From Sellimonas catena (lineage in GTDB: Bacteria; Bacillota; Clostridia; Lachnospirales; Lachnospiraceae): DNA of 64,000 bases. The notes beneath the pieces were generated by a model. The model was not told the DNA's origin. It worked only from the letters and a program-made list of their open reading frames with translations, and did no database searches. Each line of letters begins with the position of its first letter. Position 1 is the first letter of the stretch. Location of the stretch: NCBI RefSeq assembly GCF_045063725.1, contig NZ_CP173695.1, one strand, 5' to 3'. Of the stretch, positions 52,760-60,033 are shown in pieces. The translations under genes were made by a program, and so were the position numbers.

Positions 52760-53572
52760 TTAAGTAAAAATCAGGAAATATCCCAGCACAACGACACCCA
52801 GAATAATCCGGTAGTATCCGAACACGGTAAAGTCGTGCTTCTTAATGTATCCCATGAGGAATTTGATCGCAAAGACTGAAACGAGGAACGATACGACACA
52901 TCCTGTCAGCAGAACCGCAATCTCATGTCCCGTATAATTGAATCCGAATTTGATCAGTTTCAGTCCGCTTGCCGCTACCATGGTCGGAATCGCAAGAAAG
53001 AAGGTAAACTCCGCTGCCACCGGTCTTGCCACACCAATCAAAAGGGCTCCCACGATTGTCGCACCGGAACGTGACGTACCCGGAACCATCGCAAGTACCT
53101 GGAAGCATCCGATTCCAAATGCGGTCCAGTAGGTGAGCTCCTTCAGCTTTGTCACTCCCGGTTTCCTGTGTTTGTTCCACTTTTCAATAACGATAAAAAG
53201 TACACCGTAGATAATAAGCATCAGGGAAATCACAACATAGTTGGACAGCTTTTCATCCACAATGTCATCGATAAACAGTCCGACTGCTGACGGAATGCAC
53301 GCAACCGCCACCTTCATCCAAAGCTCTATCGTGTTCCACCGCTGTTTCGGCGTCTTCCGTGATGAAAACGGATTCAGCTTGTGAAAATACAAAACAATGA
53401 CTGCAATCACCGACGCAAGCTGAATCACCACTTTAAACATATTTACAAATTCATTGCTGACACTCATATGCAAAAACTCTTCTGCCAGAAGCAGATGTCC
53501 GGTACTGCTGATCGGCAGCCACTCGGTAATTCCCTGTATGATTCCAAGTATAATCGAAATAATAATGTCCAA
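52760..53572 (-). CDS. uppP: Undecaprenyl-diphosphatase
   Basis: The 270-residue polytopic protein has both BacA motifs: GIIQGITEWLPISSTGHLLL at the N-terminus and MVPGTSRSGATIVGALLIGV in the middle. It dephosphorylates undecaprenyl pyrophosphate to recycle the carrier for peptidoglycan and confers bacitracin tolerance. It starts with TTG at 53572, behind GGGAGGTTCAGAGA. The length is normal and about eight membrane segments are visible. The upstream HAD gene ends 14 bp before it. Confidence 0.95.
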   Translation of the reverse strand: MDIIISIILGIIQGITEWLPISSTGHLLLAEEFLHMSVSNEFVNMFKVVIQLASVIAVIVLYFHKLNPFSSRKTPKQRWNTIELWMKVAVACIPSAVGLFIDDIVDEKLSNYVVISLMLIIYGVLFIVIEKWNKHRKPGVTKLKELTYWTAFGIGCFQVLAMVPGTSRSGATIVGALLIGVARPVAAEFTFFLAIPTMVAASGLKLIKFGFNYTGHEIAVLLTGCVVSFLVSVFAIKFLMGYIKKHDFTVFGYYRIILGVVVLGYFLIFT

Positions 53573-53586
53573 TCTCTGAACCTCCC

Positions 53587-54417
53587 CTACCTCAGTACAA
53601 ACTTCTCTATTGCCTTTGCCACGCCGTTCTCTTCGTTGGTAAGCGTAATATAATCCGCATGCTTTTTGACTTCCTCATGGCCGTTTGCCATGGCAACGCC
53701 GAATCCCACTGTCTGAAGCATCACCAGGTCATTGAGTCCGTCCCCGCAGGCCATAATCTCATCTTTTGTAATTCCAAGAAGCTTTCCAAGCTCCAGAAGC
53801 CCGTTTCCTTTATTGACACCTGCCGCATTGACTTCGACATTATTGACCAAAGCTCCGGTAACAGCAAGATTTGTCGTCTCTTTCAGCCGTCTCATTGCCT
53901 CTTTTCTCTCATCCAGATCTGCAAACACAGCCTGGATCTTATCCATTCCAAAGGAAAACTCCTTCATCTTGTCCCTGACATTGTCCACCCGTTTTCTCGT
54001 CTTCCTGATGTACTCACGCATACCCGGCTCGGGATAATATTTTTCCACCTGTTCAATCGCGGCACGATTCGCGTATCCGACTCCGTCATAATAGACATCT
54101 CTCAGTGTGTCGTATTCTTCAAATATGTCCAACACTCTGGATGCATCTTCGTTGGACAAAAGATGCGAAAAAAGAAGCTTCTCTCCATCTTTTCTGTCAT
54201 AGATTCTGGCTCCGTTTGCAGTCAGAATATACCGCATCCCCGGAAACTCTCTCATAAACTCCGGCACTCCGGACAGTGGCCGTCCGGTTGCCACAAGGAC
54301 CGTTACTCCCTGACGGATCGCCTCTTTGAGTACTTCTTCTGAATATTTCGTCACCTTTTTCTCACTGTTGAGCAGCGTACCGTCCAGATCCAGCCCGATC
54401 ATCTTAATCTCTCTCAT
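53587..54417 (-). CDS. Cof-type HAD-family phosphatase
   Basis: The 276-residue protein has motif I IKMIGLDLDGTLLNSEKKVT, motif II VLVATGRPLSG, Lys in VNKGNGLLELGKLLGITKDE and motif IV MACGDGLNDLVMLQTVGFGV. The C2-type cap lies between. Such proteins dephosphorylate sugar phosphates or flavins, often broadly. It overlaps the DUF1444-like gene by 14 bp and precedes uppP by 14 bp, so the three may be one transcript. Confidence 0.9.
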   Translation of the reverse strand: MREIKMIGLDLDGTLLNSEKKVTKYSEEVLKEAIRQGVTVLVATGRPLSGVPEFMREFPGMRYILTANGARIYDRKDGEKLLFSHLLSNEDASRVLDIFEEYDTLRDVYYDGVGYANRAAIEQVEKYYPEPGMREYIRKTRKRVDNVRDKMKEFSFGMDKIQAVFADLDERKEAMRRLKETTNLAVTGALVNNVEVNAAGVNKGNGLLELGKLLGITKDEIMACGDGLNDLVMLQTVGFGVAMANGHEEVKKHADYITLTNEENGVAKAIEKFVLR

Positions 54418-54985
54418 AACCTGTCAGTTCCTTTCTTTCTCTGGAATATTGATACAGCCGCTTTGTCAGCCTGTGCTCACTCTGCAGCCATCCCTGCTCC
54501 CCAAACTGAATCATGGACTGCACGGTCTTTCTATCCGACTTTGGCGCAAATAAAAGCAGATCCCTGGAAGGTGCCATGATCACCACATCGTCCTGCAGCT
54601 TTTCCGTACAGACTTCCCAGACGTGACGCAGACACAGCGCACTTGCCTCGTGTACTCCGTCTGCAATCACGCCGAATCCTCCAAACAGGGTATTGGAAAA
54701 GACAAACTCCACATCCCTTGCCAGATTCTCGCAGGCAGTCCGGTAAATCTCTTCCGGTGTCATCCCTTCCGGGAGCATCGAATCTTTCAAAATTTCAAAA
54801 ACCTCTTCTTCTTTCTGTATTACAAATACCGTCATCAGACCGTCCACAAAAGACAGAAGCGGGGTGTCTTCCGGCGAACAGCCCTCTTTCTCCCATCCGG
54901 CCGCATCCCCCGGGATTTCCCGCACCCATGGATAAATCCGGAGCCTGTATTCTTCAAACTCTGCTTCTTTTGTCCTGCTTCCCAT
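54404..54985 (-). CDS. DUF1444-like hypothetical protein
   Basis: The 193-residue acidic cytoplasmic protein has SFVDGLMTVFVIQKEEEVFE, PEEIYRTACENLARDVEFVF and DDVVIMAPSRDLLLFAPKSD, an order that recalls DUF1444/YtpQ proteins. The match is approximate and could equally be a related Lachnospiraceae family. There are no membrane segments or catalytic motifs. AAGGATAACGAAA precedes ATG. It is the first gene of the unit with the HAD phosphatase and uppP. Confidence 0.6.
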   Translation of the reverse strand: MGSRTKEAEFEEYRLRIYPWVREIPGDAAGWEKEGCSPEDTPLLSFVDGLMTVFVIQKEEEVFEILKDSMLPEGMTPEEIYRTACENLARDVEFVFSNTLFGGFGVIADGVHEASALCLRHVWEVCTEKLQDDVVIMAPSRDLLLFAPKSDRKTVQSMIQFGEQGWLQSEHRLTKRLYQYSRERKELTGYERD

Positions 54986-55048
54986 TTTCGTTATCCTTTC
55001 TTCATAAATGACTCTTGGCCTACATAATTATTTATATTCTATCAAAAT

Positions 55049-55077
55049 TTGATTAATTCCGCAATTTATAGTATACT
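55049..55077 (+). promoter_or_regulatory. Promoter of the cell-wall hydrolase gene
   Basis: TTGATT (55049-55054) and TATACT (55072-55077) with 17-bp spacing, about 34 bp before ATG 55111. Confidence 0.75.
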
Positions 55078-55110
55078 CTATCTGTATTTAATTTTACGAA
55101 AGGATTCGGT

Positions 55111-56370
55111 ATGATGAAAGCAAAACTTAAACCTTTACTGCGTGCATGTACTGCTTTTACCTGTGCCGCCGTTCTGATGGCTTCCCCTGTTCTTGTATAT
55201 GCAGAGGATTCCGTAGCTGATCTGGAAAAGGAAACACAGGATCTCCAGTCCGAATTACAGGATTTGAATGAGCAGCTTTCTTCTATCAGCGGGGAAATCA
55301 CCTCCCTTGCCGCGAAGATTGAAAGCACGAATAAAGAAGCCGAGCAGACAGAGCTTGATCTGGCTGCCGCACAGGTGAATGAAGATCTGCAGTATCAGTC
55401 GATGAAGAAACGTATTCAGTACATATATGAAAGCGGGAATGTTTCTTTTCTCGAAATTCTTCTTACTTCAGACAGCATGGGCGAATTTCTGAACCGTGTG
55501 GACTTTGTATCAAGCGTTACGGAATACGACCGTAAAATGCTCAAGCAGCTGCAGGATCTGCGTCAGGATATCGATCAAAAAGAGAAAAATCTGAAGAAAC
55601 AAAAAGAAGAACTGGATGCCATGAAACAGCAGATGACATCCAAGCAGGCTGAATTGAATTCCCGGATTGAATCAACCAACGGACAGCTTACTGCTTCTTC
55701 CCAGGCACTTGCTGCTGCAAAGGCCGCTGAAGAAGCTGCAAAAAAAGCACTGGAAACGACAACAGACTCTTACAATGCAGCCGGTACGAGCGAACTCGAA
55801 TCAGATACTTCTTCTGACAAAGACTCCGGCAAAAGCGAATCATCTTCTGACAATAAGCAGGAGACATCTGCTCAGAAACCTGCGGATACCCAGAAGCCTT
55901 CCGGCGGAAATTCCTCCGGCAGCTCAAATAACAGCAGCAATAACAATAATAACAATACGTCTAATTCAGGAAATCAGAAGCCGCCGGCCGATAATTCAAC
56001 TACCCAGAAGCCTTCTGCTCCTGCCGAAACAAGCGACCTCGTTCTGTTTGCGGCAATTCTGGAATGCGAGGCAGGCGGAGGCGGATACGACGGGCTTCTC
56101 GCTGTTGCTACCGTCATTATGAACCGTGTAGAGAGTCCAAGATATCCTAATACATTAAAAGGCGTCATTTACCAGAGCGGACAGTTTTCCCCGACCTGGA
56201 ACGGAAGTCTCAGTAAAGTTCTGAACCGGGGACCAAGCTCCATCTGTTATCAGGTAGCAAGAGATGCCCTCAACGGCAAACGGCTTGCATCTGTCAGCGG
56301 ATGTTATCAGTTCCGCGCCGCATCTACCGGTCACAGTGGAACTGTCGTAGGAGGAAATGTATTTTTCTAA
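55111..56370 (+). CDS. Secreted coiled-coil cell-wall hydrolase (SleB/Hydrolase_2 domain)
   Basis: The 419-residue protein has a signal peptide (FTCAAVLMASPVLVYAEDSV), a long CwlO/PcsB-like coiled coil (residues 30-220: LEKETQDLQSELQDLNEQLS; RQDIDQKEKNLKKQKEELDA), an Asn/Ser/Pro-rich linker with a run of Asn, and a C-terminal SleB-type hydrolase domain: LVLFAAILECEAGGGGYDGL with catalytic Glu, LLAVATVIMNRVESPRYPNT, LKGVIYQSGQFSP. It should cut peptidoglycan in the wall, and the coiled coil may respond to FtsEX-type control. ATGATG follows AAAGGATTCGGT. Terminators follow it. Confidence 0.9.
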   Translation: MMKAKLKPLLRACTAFTCAAVLMASPVLVYAEDSVADLEKETQDLQSELQDLNEQLSSISGEITSLAAKIESTNKEAEQTELDLAAAQVNEDLQYQSMKKRIQYIYESGNVSFLEILLTSDSMGEFLNRVDFVSSVTEYDRKMLKQLQDLRQDIDQKEKNLKKQKEELDAMKQQMTSKQAELNSRIESTNGQLTASSQALAAAKAAEEAAKKALETTTDSYNAAGTSELESDTSSDKDSGKSESSSDNKQETSAQKPADTQKPSGGNSSGSSNNSSNNNNNNTSNSGNQKPPADNSTTQKPSAPAETSDLVLFAAILECEAGGGGYDGLLAVATVIMNRVESPRYPNTLKGVIYQSGQFSPTWNGSLSKVLNRGPSSICYQVARDALNGKRLASVSGCYQFRAASTGHSGTVVGGNVFF

Positions 56371-56439
56371 TAAGTTTCTGACAACACATCCTTGCTGACC
56401 CGGCATTACGCCGGCGGATTTTTAATAATTTGCATATGA

Positions 56440-56489
56440 AAACGCTATGCAGATCAGGATCTCTCCCGATTTCTGCATAGCGTTTCTTT
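56440..56489. terminator. Bidirectional terminator between wall hydrolase and ftsH
   Basis: AAACGCTATGCAGA (56440-56453) pairs perfectly with TCTGCATAGCGTTT (56472-56485), followed by CTTTTTTTC on the + strand. A smaller CCGGC/GCCGG hairpin with ATTTTT lies at 56400-56423. Confidence 0.92.
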
Positions 56490-56495
56490 TTTTCT

Positions 56496-58340
56496 TTATT
56501 CCTGCACCGGACCTCCTGCCTGTCCCGGTCTGCGATTCAGTATTTCCATAAACTCATCGCCGGTGATGGTTTCGTGTTCATAGAGATATTTTGCAATATC
56601 ATGAAGCTTCATGATATTCTCCTCCAGAATTCTTCTTGCTTTCTCATGCTGTGTCCGTACAAGTTCAACTACCTTTTTATCAATGTAGGATGCCGTCTCA
56701 TCGGAGCAGGCAAGGGATGCGTCTCCACCCAGATACTGGTTGCTGATATGCTGAAGAGCCACCATATCAAACTCATCTGACATACCATACTGAGTAATCA
56801 TTGCTCTTGCAAGCTTTGTCGCCTGTTCAATATCATTGGACGCTCCTGTGGAGCTGGAGTGGAAAATCAGCTCTTCCGCCGCACGTCCTCCTGTGAAGGT
56901 TGCGATTTTATTTTCCAGTTCCTCTTTTGACATCAGGAAATGCTCTTTCTCATCCACCTGCATCGTATATCCAAGCGCGCCGCTTGTCCTTGGAATAATC
57001 GTGATCTTCTGAACCGGCGCGGAATGGGTCTGCAACGCGGCCACCAGAGCATGTCCTACCTCGTGGTATGCCACCTGCAGCTTCTCCTTGTTGGACAGCA
57101 CACGGGTCTTCTTCTCATATCCTGCGATAACTACTTCCACGCTCGCTTCCATGTCGGCCTGGGTCGCAAATTTCCTGTGCTCTCTTACCGCCTTTAAAGC
57201 AGCCTCATTGACAATATTGGCAAGCTCCGCACCGGAAGCACCTGCTGTCATCTTGGCAATCTCGTTAAAGTCCACATTATCAGCGATCTTGATCTTCTTT
57301 GCATGGACTCTCAGAATATCCGCTCTTCCCTGCATATCCGGAAGCTCAACCGGAATCCTCCGGTCAAAACGCCCCGGTCTTAACAGCGCCGGGTCCAGAG
57401 AATCCGGACGGTTCGTCGCCGCCAGAATCACAACACCTTTGGAACCGTCAAAACCATCCATCTCTGTCAGAAGCTGGTTCAGCGTCTGTTCCCGTTCGTC
57501 ATTGCCGCCAATCTGTCCGTCCCTCTTTTTACCGATGGTATCGATCTCATCAATGAAGACGATACACGGCGCCTTCTCGTTCGCCTGTTTGAAGAGGTCA
57601 CGCACTTTGGCAGCGCCCATTCCGACAAACATCTCTACGAACTCCGATCCGGAAATGGAGAAGAACGGAACATTTGCCTCTCCGGCTACTGCCTTGGCAA
57701 GCAGCGTCTTACCGGTACCAGGAGGGCCTACGAGAAGGGCTCCTTTCGGCATGGAAGCACCGATCTCTCTGTATCTTGCCGGATTATGAAGGAAATCAAC
57801 GATCTCACTTAAAAGCTCCTTGGCCTCCTCCTCACCTGCCACATCCGAAAAGTGAATTCCGGAGTCGGACTGAACATAAATCTTGGCATTGCTCTTTCCC
57901 ATTCCGAACGCCATGGAATTCGGCCCGCCCATCTTGCTTGCCATTTTTTTCGAAAGCCAGTTCCCGATAAACAGAAAGATGGCAATCGGAATAACGTAGG
58001 AAAGCAGCAGGCTCATCCATACCGGCATCTGCTCTTCGATATTCTGGGAGAATTTCGCTCCCGCATCATGAAGACGCTCCACCAGTCCGGGATCATTCAT
58101 CACACCGGTCTTGTAGACATGTTCCTGATTCTTGTCCGTAAAAACGATTTCTGTATCCTGAACCTCCACAAGTCCAATCTCTTTATTTTCTGTCATCGTC
58201 ATAAATGTGCCGTAATCGACTTCTTCCGTCCTCTGCTCCAGTATGTTCGGGAACAACAGCCCGTTCAGCAGAAGGATGACTACCGCAACCACGAGCGCAT
58301 ATATGATAAAAGGTTTTCTAGGTGATTTAACTTCTTTCAT
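56496..58340 (-). CDS. ftsH: ATP-dependent zinc metalloprotease FtsH
   Basis: The 614-residue protein has two N-terminal membrane helices (FIIYALVVAVVILLLNGLLF; LLLSYVIPIAIFLFIGNWLS) flanking an external domain, an AAA+ module (GPPGTGKTLLAKAVAGEANV; APCIVFIDEIDTIGKK; LAATNRPDSLDPALLRPGRF) and the protease site YHEVGHALVAALQ with a later Glu zinc ligand. It degrades membrane and some regulatory proteins. The ATG follows AAGGGAGATACGCA. There is no hpt-tilS neighbourhood as in Bacillus, so this may be one of several FtsH copies. Confidence 0.96.
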   Translation of the reverse strand: MKEVKSPRKPFIIYALVVAVVILLLNGLLFPNILEQRTEEVDYGTFMTMTENKEIGLVEVQDTEIVFTDKNQEHVYKTGVMNDPGLVERLHDAGAKFSQNIEEQMPVWMSLLLSYVIPIAIFLFIGNWLSKKMASKMGGPNSMAFGMGKSNAKIYVQSDSGIHFSDVAGEEEAKELLSEIVDFLHNPARYREIGASMPKGALLVGPPGTGKTLLAKAVAGEANVPFFSISGSEFVEMFVGMGAAKVRDLFKQANEKAPCIVFIDEIDTIGKKRDGQIGGNDEREQTLNQLLTEMDGFDGSKGVVILAATNRPDSLDPALLRPGRFDRRIPVELPDMQGRADILRVHAKKIKIADNVDFNEIAKMTAGASGAELANIVNEAALKAVREHRKFATQADMEASVEVVIAGYEKKTRVLSNKEKLQVAYHEVGHALVAALQTHSAPVQKITIIPRTSGALGYTMQVDEKEHFLMSKEELENKIATFTGGRAAEELIFHSSSTGASNDIEQATKLARAMITQYGMSDEFDMVALQHISNQYLGGDASLACSDETASYIDKKVVELVRTQHEKARRILEENIMKLHDIAKYLYEHETITGDEFMEILNRRPGQAGGPVQE

Positions 58341-58447
58341 TGCGTATCTCCCTTCATTTTCTTGTTTTAGTATAGCATGGCGTCTGTGTAGAAACCATGG
58401 AAGAAATCTAAAGCTTTTCTAAAAAAAGTATATACTTTCTTACCACT

Positions 58448-58957
58448 TTATAACAACTTTTCATAGGCATAGCGCAGATCTCCGGTTACAAGCCAGATCC
58501 ATCCACAGTAGGAAAAACCGTTCTTTTTCAACCAGTTCTGCATGATCCGGTTGTCCGGATGCGTATCAATCCGAATACTCCCGGCTCCATGTTCTCTGCC
58601 CAGATCCTCGGCTTTTTTCAAAAAACTGCCGGCTGTTCCGCGCCTTTTGTAATCGCTGTGTGTCGCGATTCTGTGAATGACGACATAGTCCGCATCCGGT
58701 CCCGTCAGCCATTCTCCTTTCTCTATCTTTTCATATGTACTCTCTCCTTCAGGAGAAAGCACCGCTGTACCGATCAGTCTCCCCTCTTCTTCTGCCACGT
58801 AGCTCTGTCTCTTCCGGATATCTCCCAGAAGAACTTCTTTGTTTGGATAGCCATCCTGCCACTGATTGATCCCGCTCTCTTTAAAAAGCTTCTGGGCCAT
58901 CCTGATAATTTCCATGACCTGTTTCAGATCCTCCTTTTTTGTTTCTCTGATTACCAT
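58448..58957 (-). CDS. GNAT-family N-acetyltransferase
   Basis: The 169-residue protein begins MVIRETKKEDLKQVMEIIRM and carries the acetyl-CoA motif VIHRIATHSDYKRRGTAGSF followed by RIDTHPDNRIMQNWLKKNGF. The substrate is unknown. Start 58957 has AGGGGGACGAAAT; the open frame to 59185 extends over the upstream gene and is a shadow. The 107 bp to ftsH contain no gene. Confidence 0.88.
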   Translation of the reverse strand: MVIRETKKEDLKQVMEIIRMAQKLFKESGINQWQDGYPNKEVLLGDIRKRQSYVAEEEGRLIGTAVLSPEGESTYEKIEKGEWLTGPDADYVVIHRIATHSDYKRRGTAGSFLKKAEDLGREHGAGSIRIDTHPDNRIMQNWLKKNGFSYCGWIWLVTGDLRYAYEKLL

Positions 58958-59046
58958 ATTTCGTCCCCCTTTTGTGTCTTTCCATTTTATCACGTTTTTC
59001 CTCCGGATAAAACCAGTCTTTCTAAAGGTCCCGGCCGAAATAAATA

Positions 59047-59069
59047 CGCCGGACCCGCAAGGTCCGGCG
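59047..59069 (-). terminator. Terminator of the APH-like gene
   Basis: CGCCGGACC (59047-59055) pairs with GGTCCGGCG (59061-59069). On the minus strand TATTTATTTC follows. Confidence 0.8.
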
Positions 59070-59088
59070 TGTGTAAATTCATAATCAT

Positions 59089-59841
59089 TTACTGATAATC
59101 GAAGATATCGATCCATTTCATAAGGAAATCTTGTTCCATCGTATGTTTCTTTGTAAGCTGTGCTGCCGCAACGATCGGAAGCCACTGCTGTACGTACTGT
59201 TTTGCCGTATCGCTCTTCCTGCAGAACAGATCCATGTATTTGTCAGCGAGCTTCTGATCCTTCAGTGCAAACAGAAGGTAGGTCATGGCTGCATCCGCAC
59301 TTGCGTTTCCCTGTGTGGCATGAGCCCAGTCAACCACATAGAGGGATCCGTCTTCTCCTACGATCACGTTGCTTGGATTGAAATCACCATGGCATACTTT
59401 GTGATGCTTTGGCATGCTGTCCAGTCTTGTCAGGAGTTCATATCTGGTCGTAGCATCCACCACATCTTTCAGACTGTTGATCTGGCGGTTCAGTTTGTCT
59501 TTGAGTTTTCCTAAAAGCGGTGCTGTCTTGCTGTGAATCTCAAGCTGAAGATCCACAAACTGCTCCATGTACTCGTCCATCTTATCCGGATTTTCCTGCA
59601 TCAGCTCTTCGAGTGTCTTTCCCTCTTTATAATCAATGACAAGTGCCCATTTTCCATCAATTTCATTTACACTTTTTACCTTTGGAATATTTAACCCTGT
59701 CGCCTCGACTCTTGCCTGATTGAGCGCTTCATTAAATACATCTTCCTTTGGATGAGATGGTTCAAAAACTTTCGCGATCCCCTCGTCGCAACGGTATACT
59801 TTTTTGTATGGGCGTTCTACGATTACATTTTCCAGTTTCAT
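59089..59841 (-). CDS. Aminoglycoside phosphotransferase-fold kinase (TIGR02172-like)
   Basis: The 250-residue protein has the catalytic loop HHKVCHGDFNPSNVIVGEDG and the DFG-like LYVVDWAHATQGNASADAAM. These are the APH/choline-kinase motifs, but with Trp-Ala instead of the Ile/Leu-Asp-Phe/Trp-Glu of resistance enzymes. The N-lobe lysine is probably in KWALVIDYKEGKTLEELMQE or nearby. It belongs to a Firmicute subgroup of unknown substrate; antibiotic resistance should not be assumed. CAGGAGGTAATCTT precedes ATG. Confidence 0.85.
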   Translation of the reverse strand: MKLENVIVERPYKKVYRCDEGIAKVFEPSHPKEDVFNEALNQARVEATGLNIPKVKSVNEIDGKWALVIDYKEGKTLEELMQENPDKMDEYMEQFVDLQLEIHSKTAPLLGKLKDKLNRQINSLKDVVDATTRYELLTRLDSMPKHHKVCHGDFNPSNVIVGEDGSLYVVDWAHATQGNASADAAMTYLLFALKDQKLADKYMDLFCRKSDTAKQYVQQWLPIVAAAQLTKKHTMEQDFLMKWIDIFDYQ

Positions 59842-59980
59842 AAGATTACCTCCTGTCTGTCAAAACTGATCTTCGATTTATCCTTATTATACCATAACAT
59901 TCTTATATTGGTAAATTTTTTAACAAACTTTTCGTTATTTTATATATTGACTGCACATTTTATACGATTTTTTTACAAAA

Positions 59981-60016
59981 TATGCAAGGTGCGCAATTCC
60001 TGCCACACCTTGCATA
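59981..60016 (-). terminator. Terminator of adhE
   Basis: TATGCAAGGTG (59981-59991) and CACCTTGCATA (60006-60016) pair perfectly. On the minus strand TTTTGTAAAAAAATCG follows. Confidence 0.85.
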
Positions 60017-60033
60017 TGAAGTACGAATATCAT

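Noticed and set aside
58958..59185. 76-codon N-terminal extension of the GNAT protein
   Set aside because: It overlaps the terminator and end of the APH-like gene; the internal ATG has an excellent ribosome site and the GNAT fold begins there.
59089..59841. Aminoglycoside resistance gene
   Set aside because: The fold is APH-like, but the catalytic surroundings match a general kinase subgroup found outside resistance; there is no mobile context at this site.
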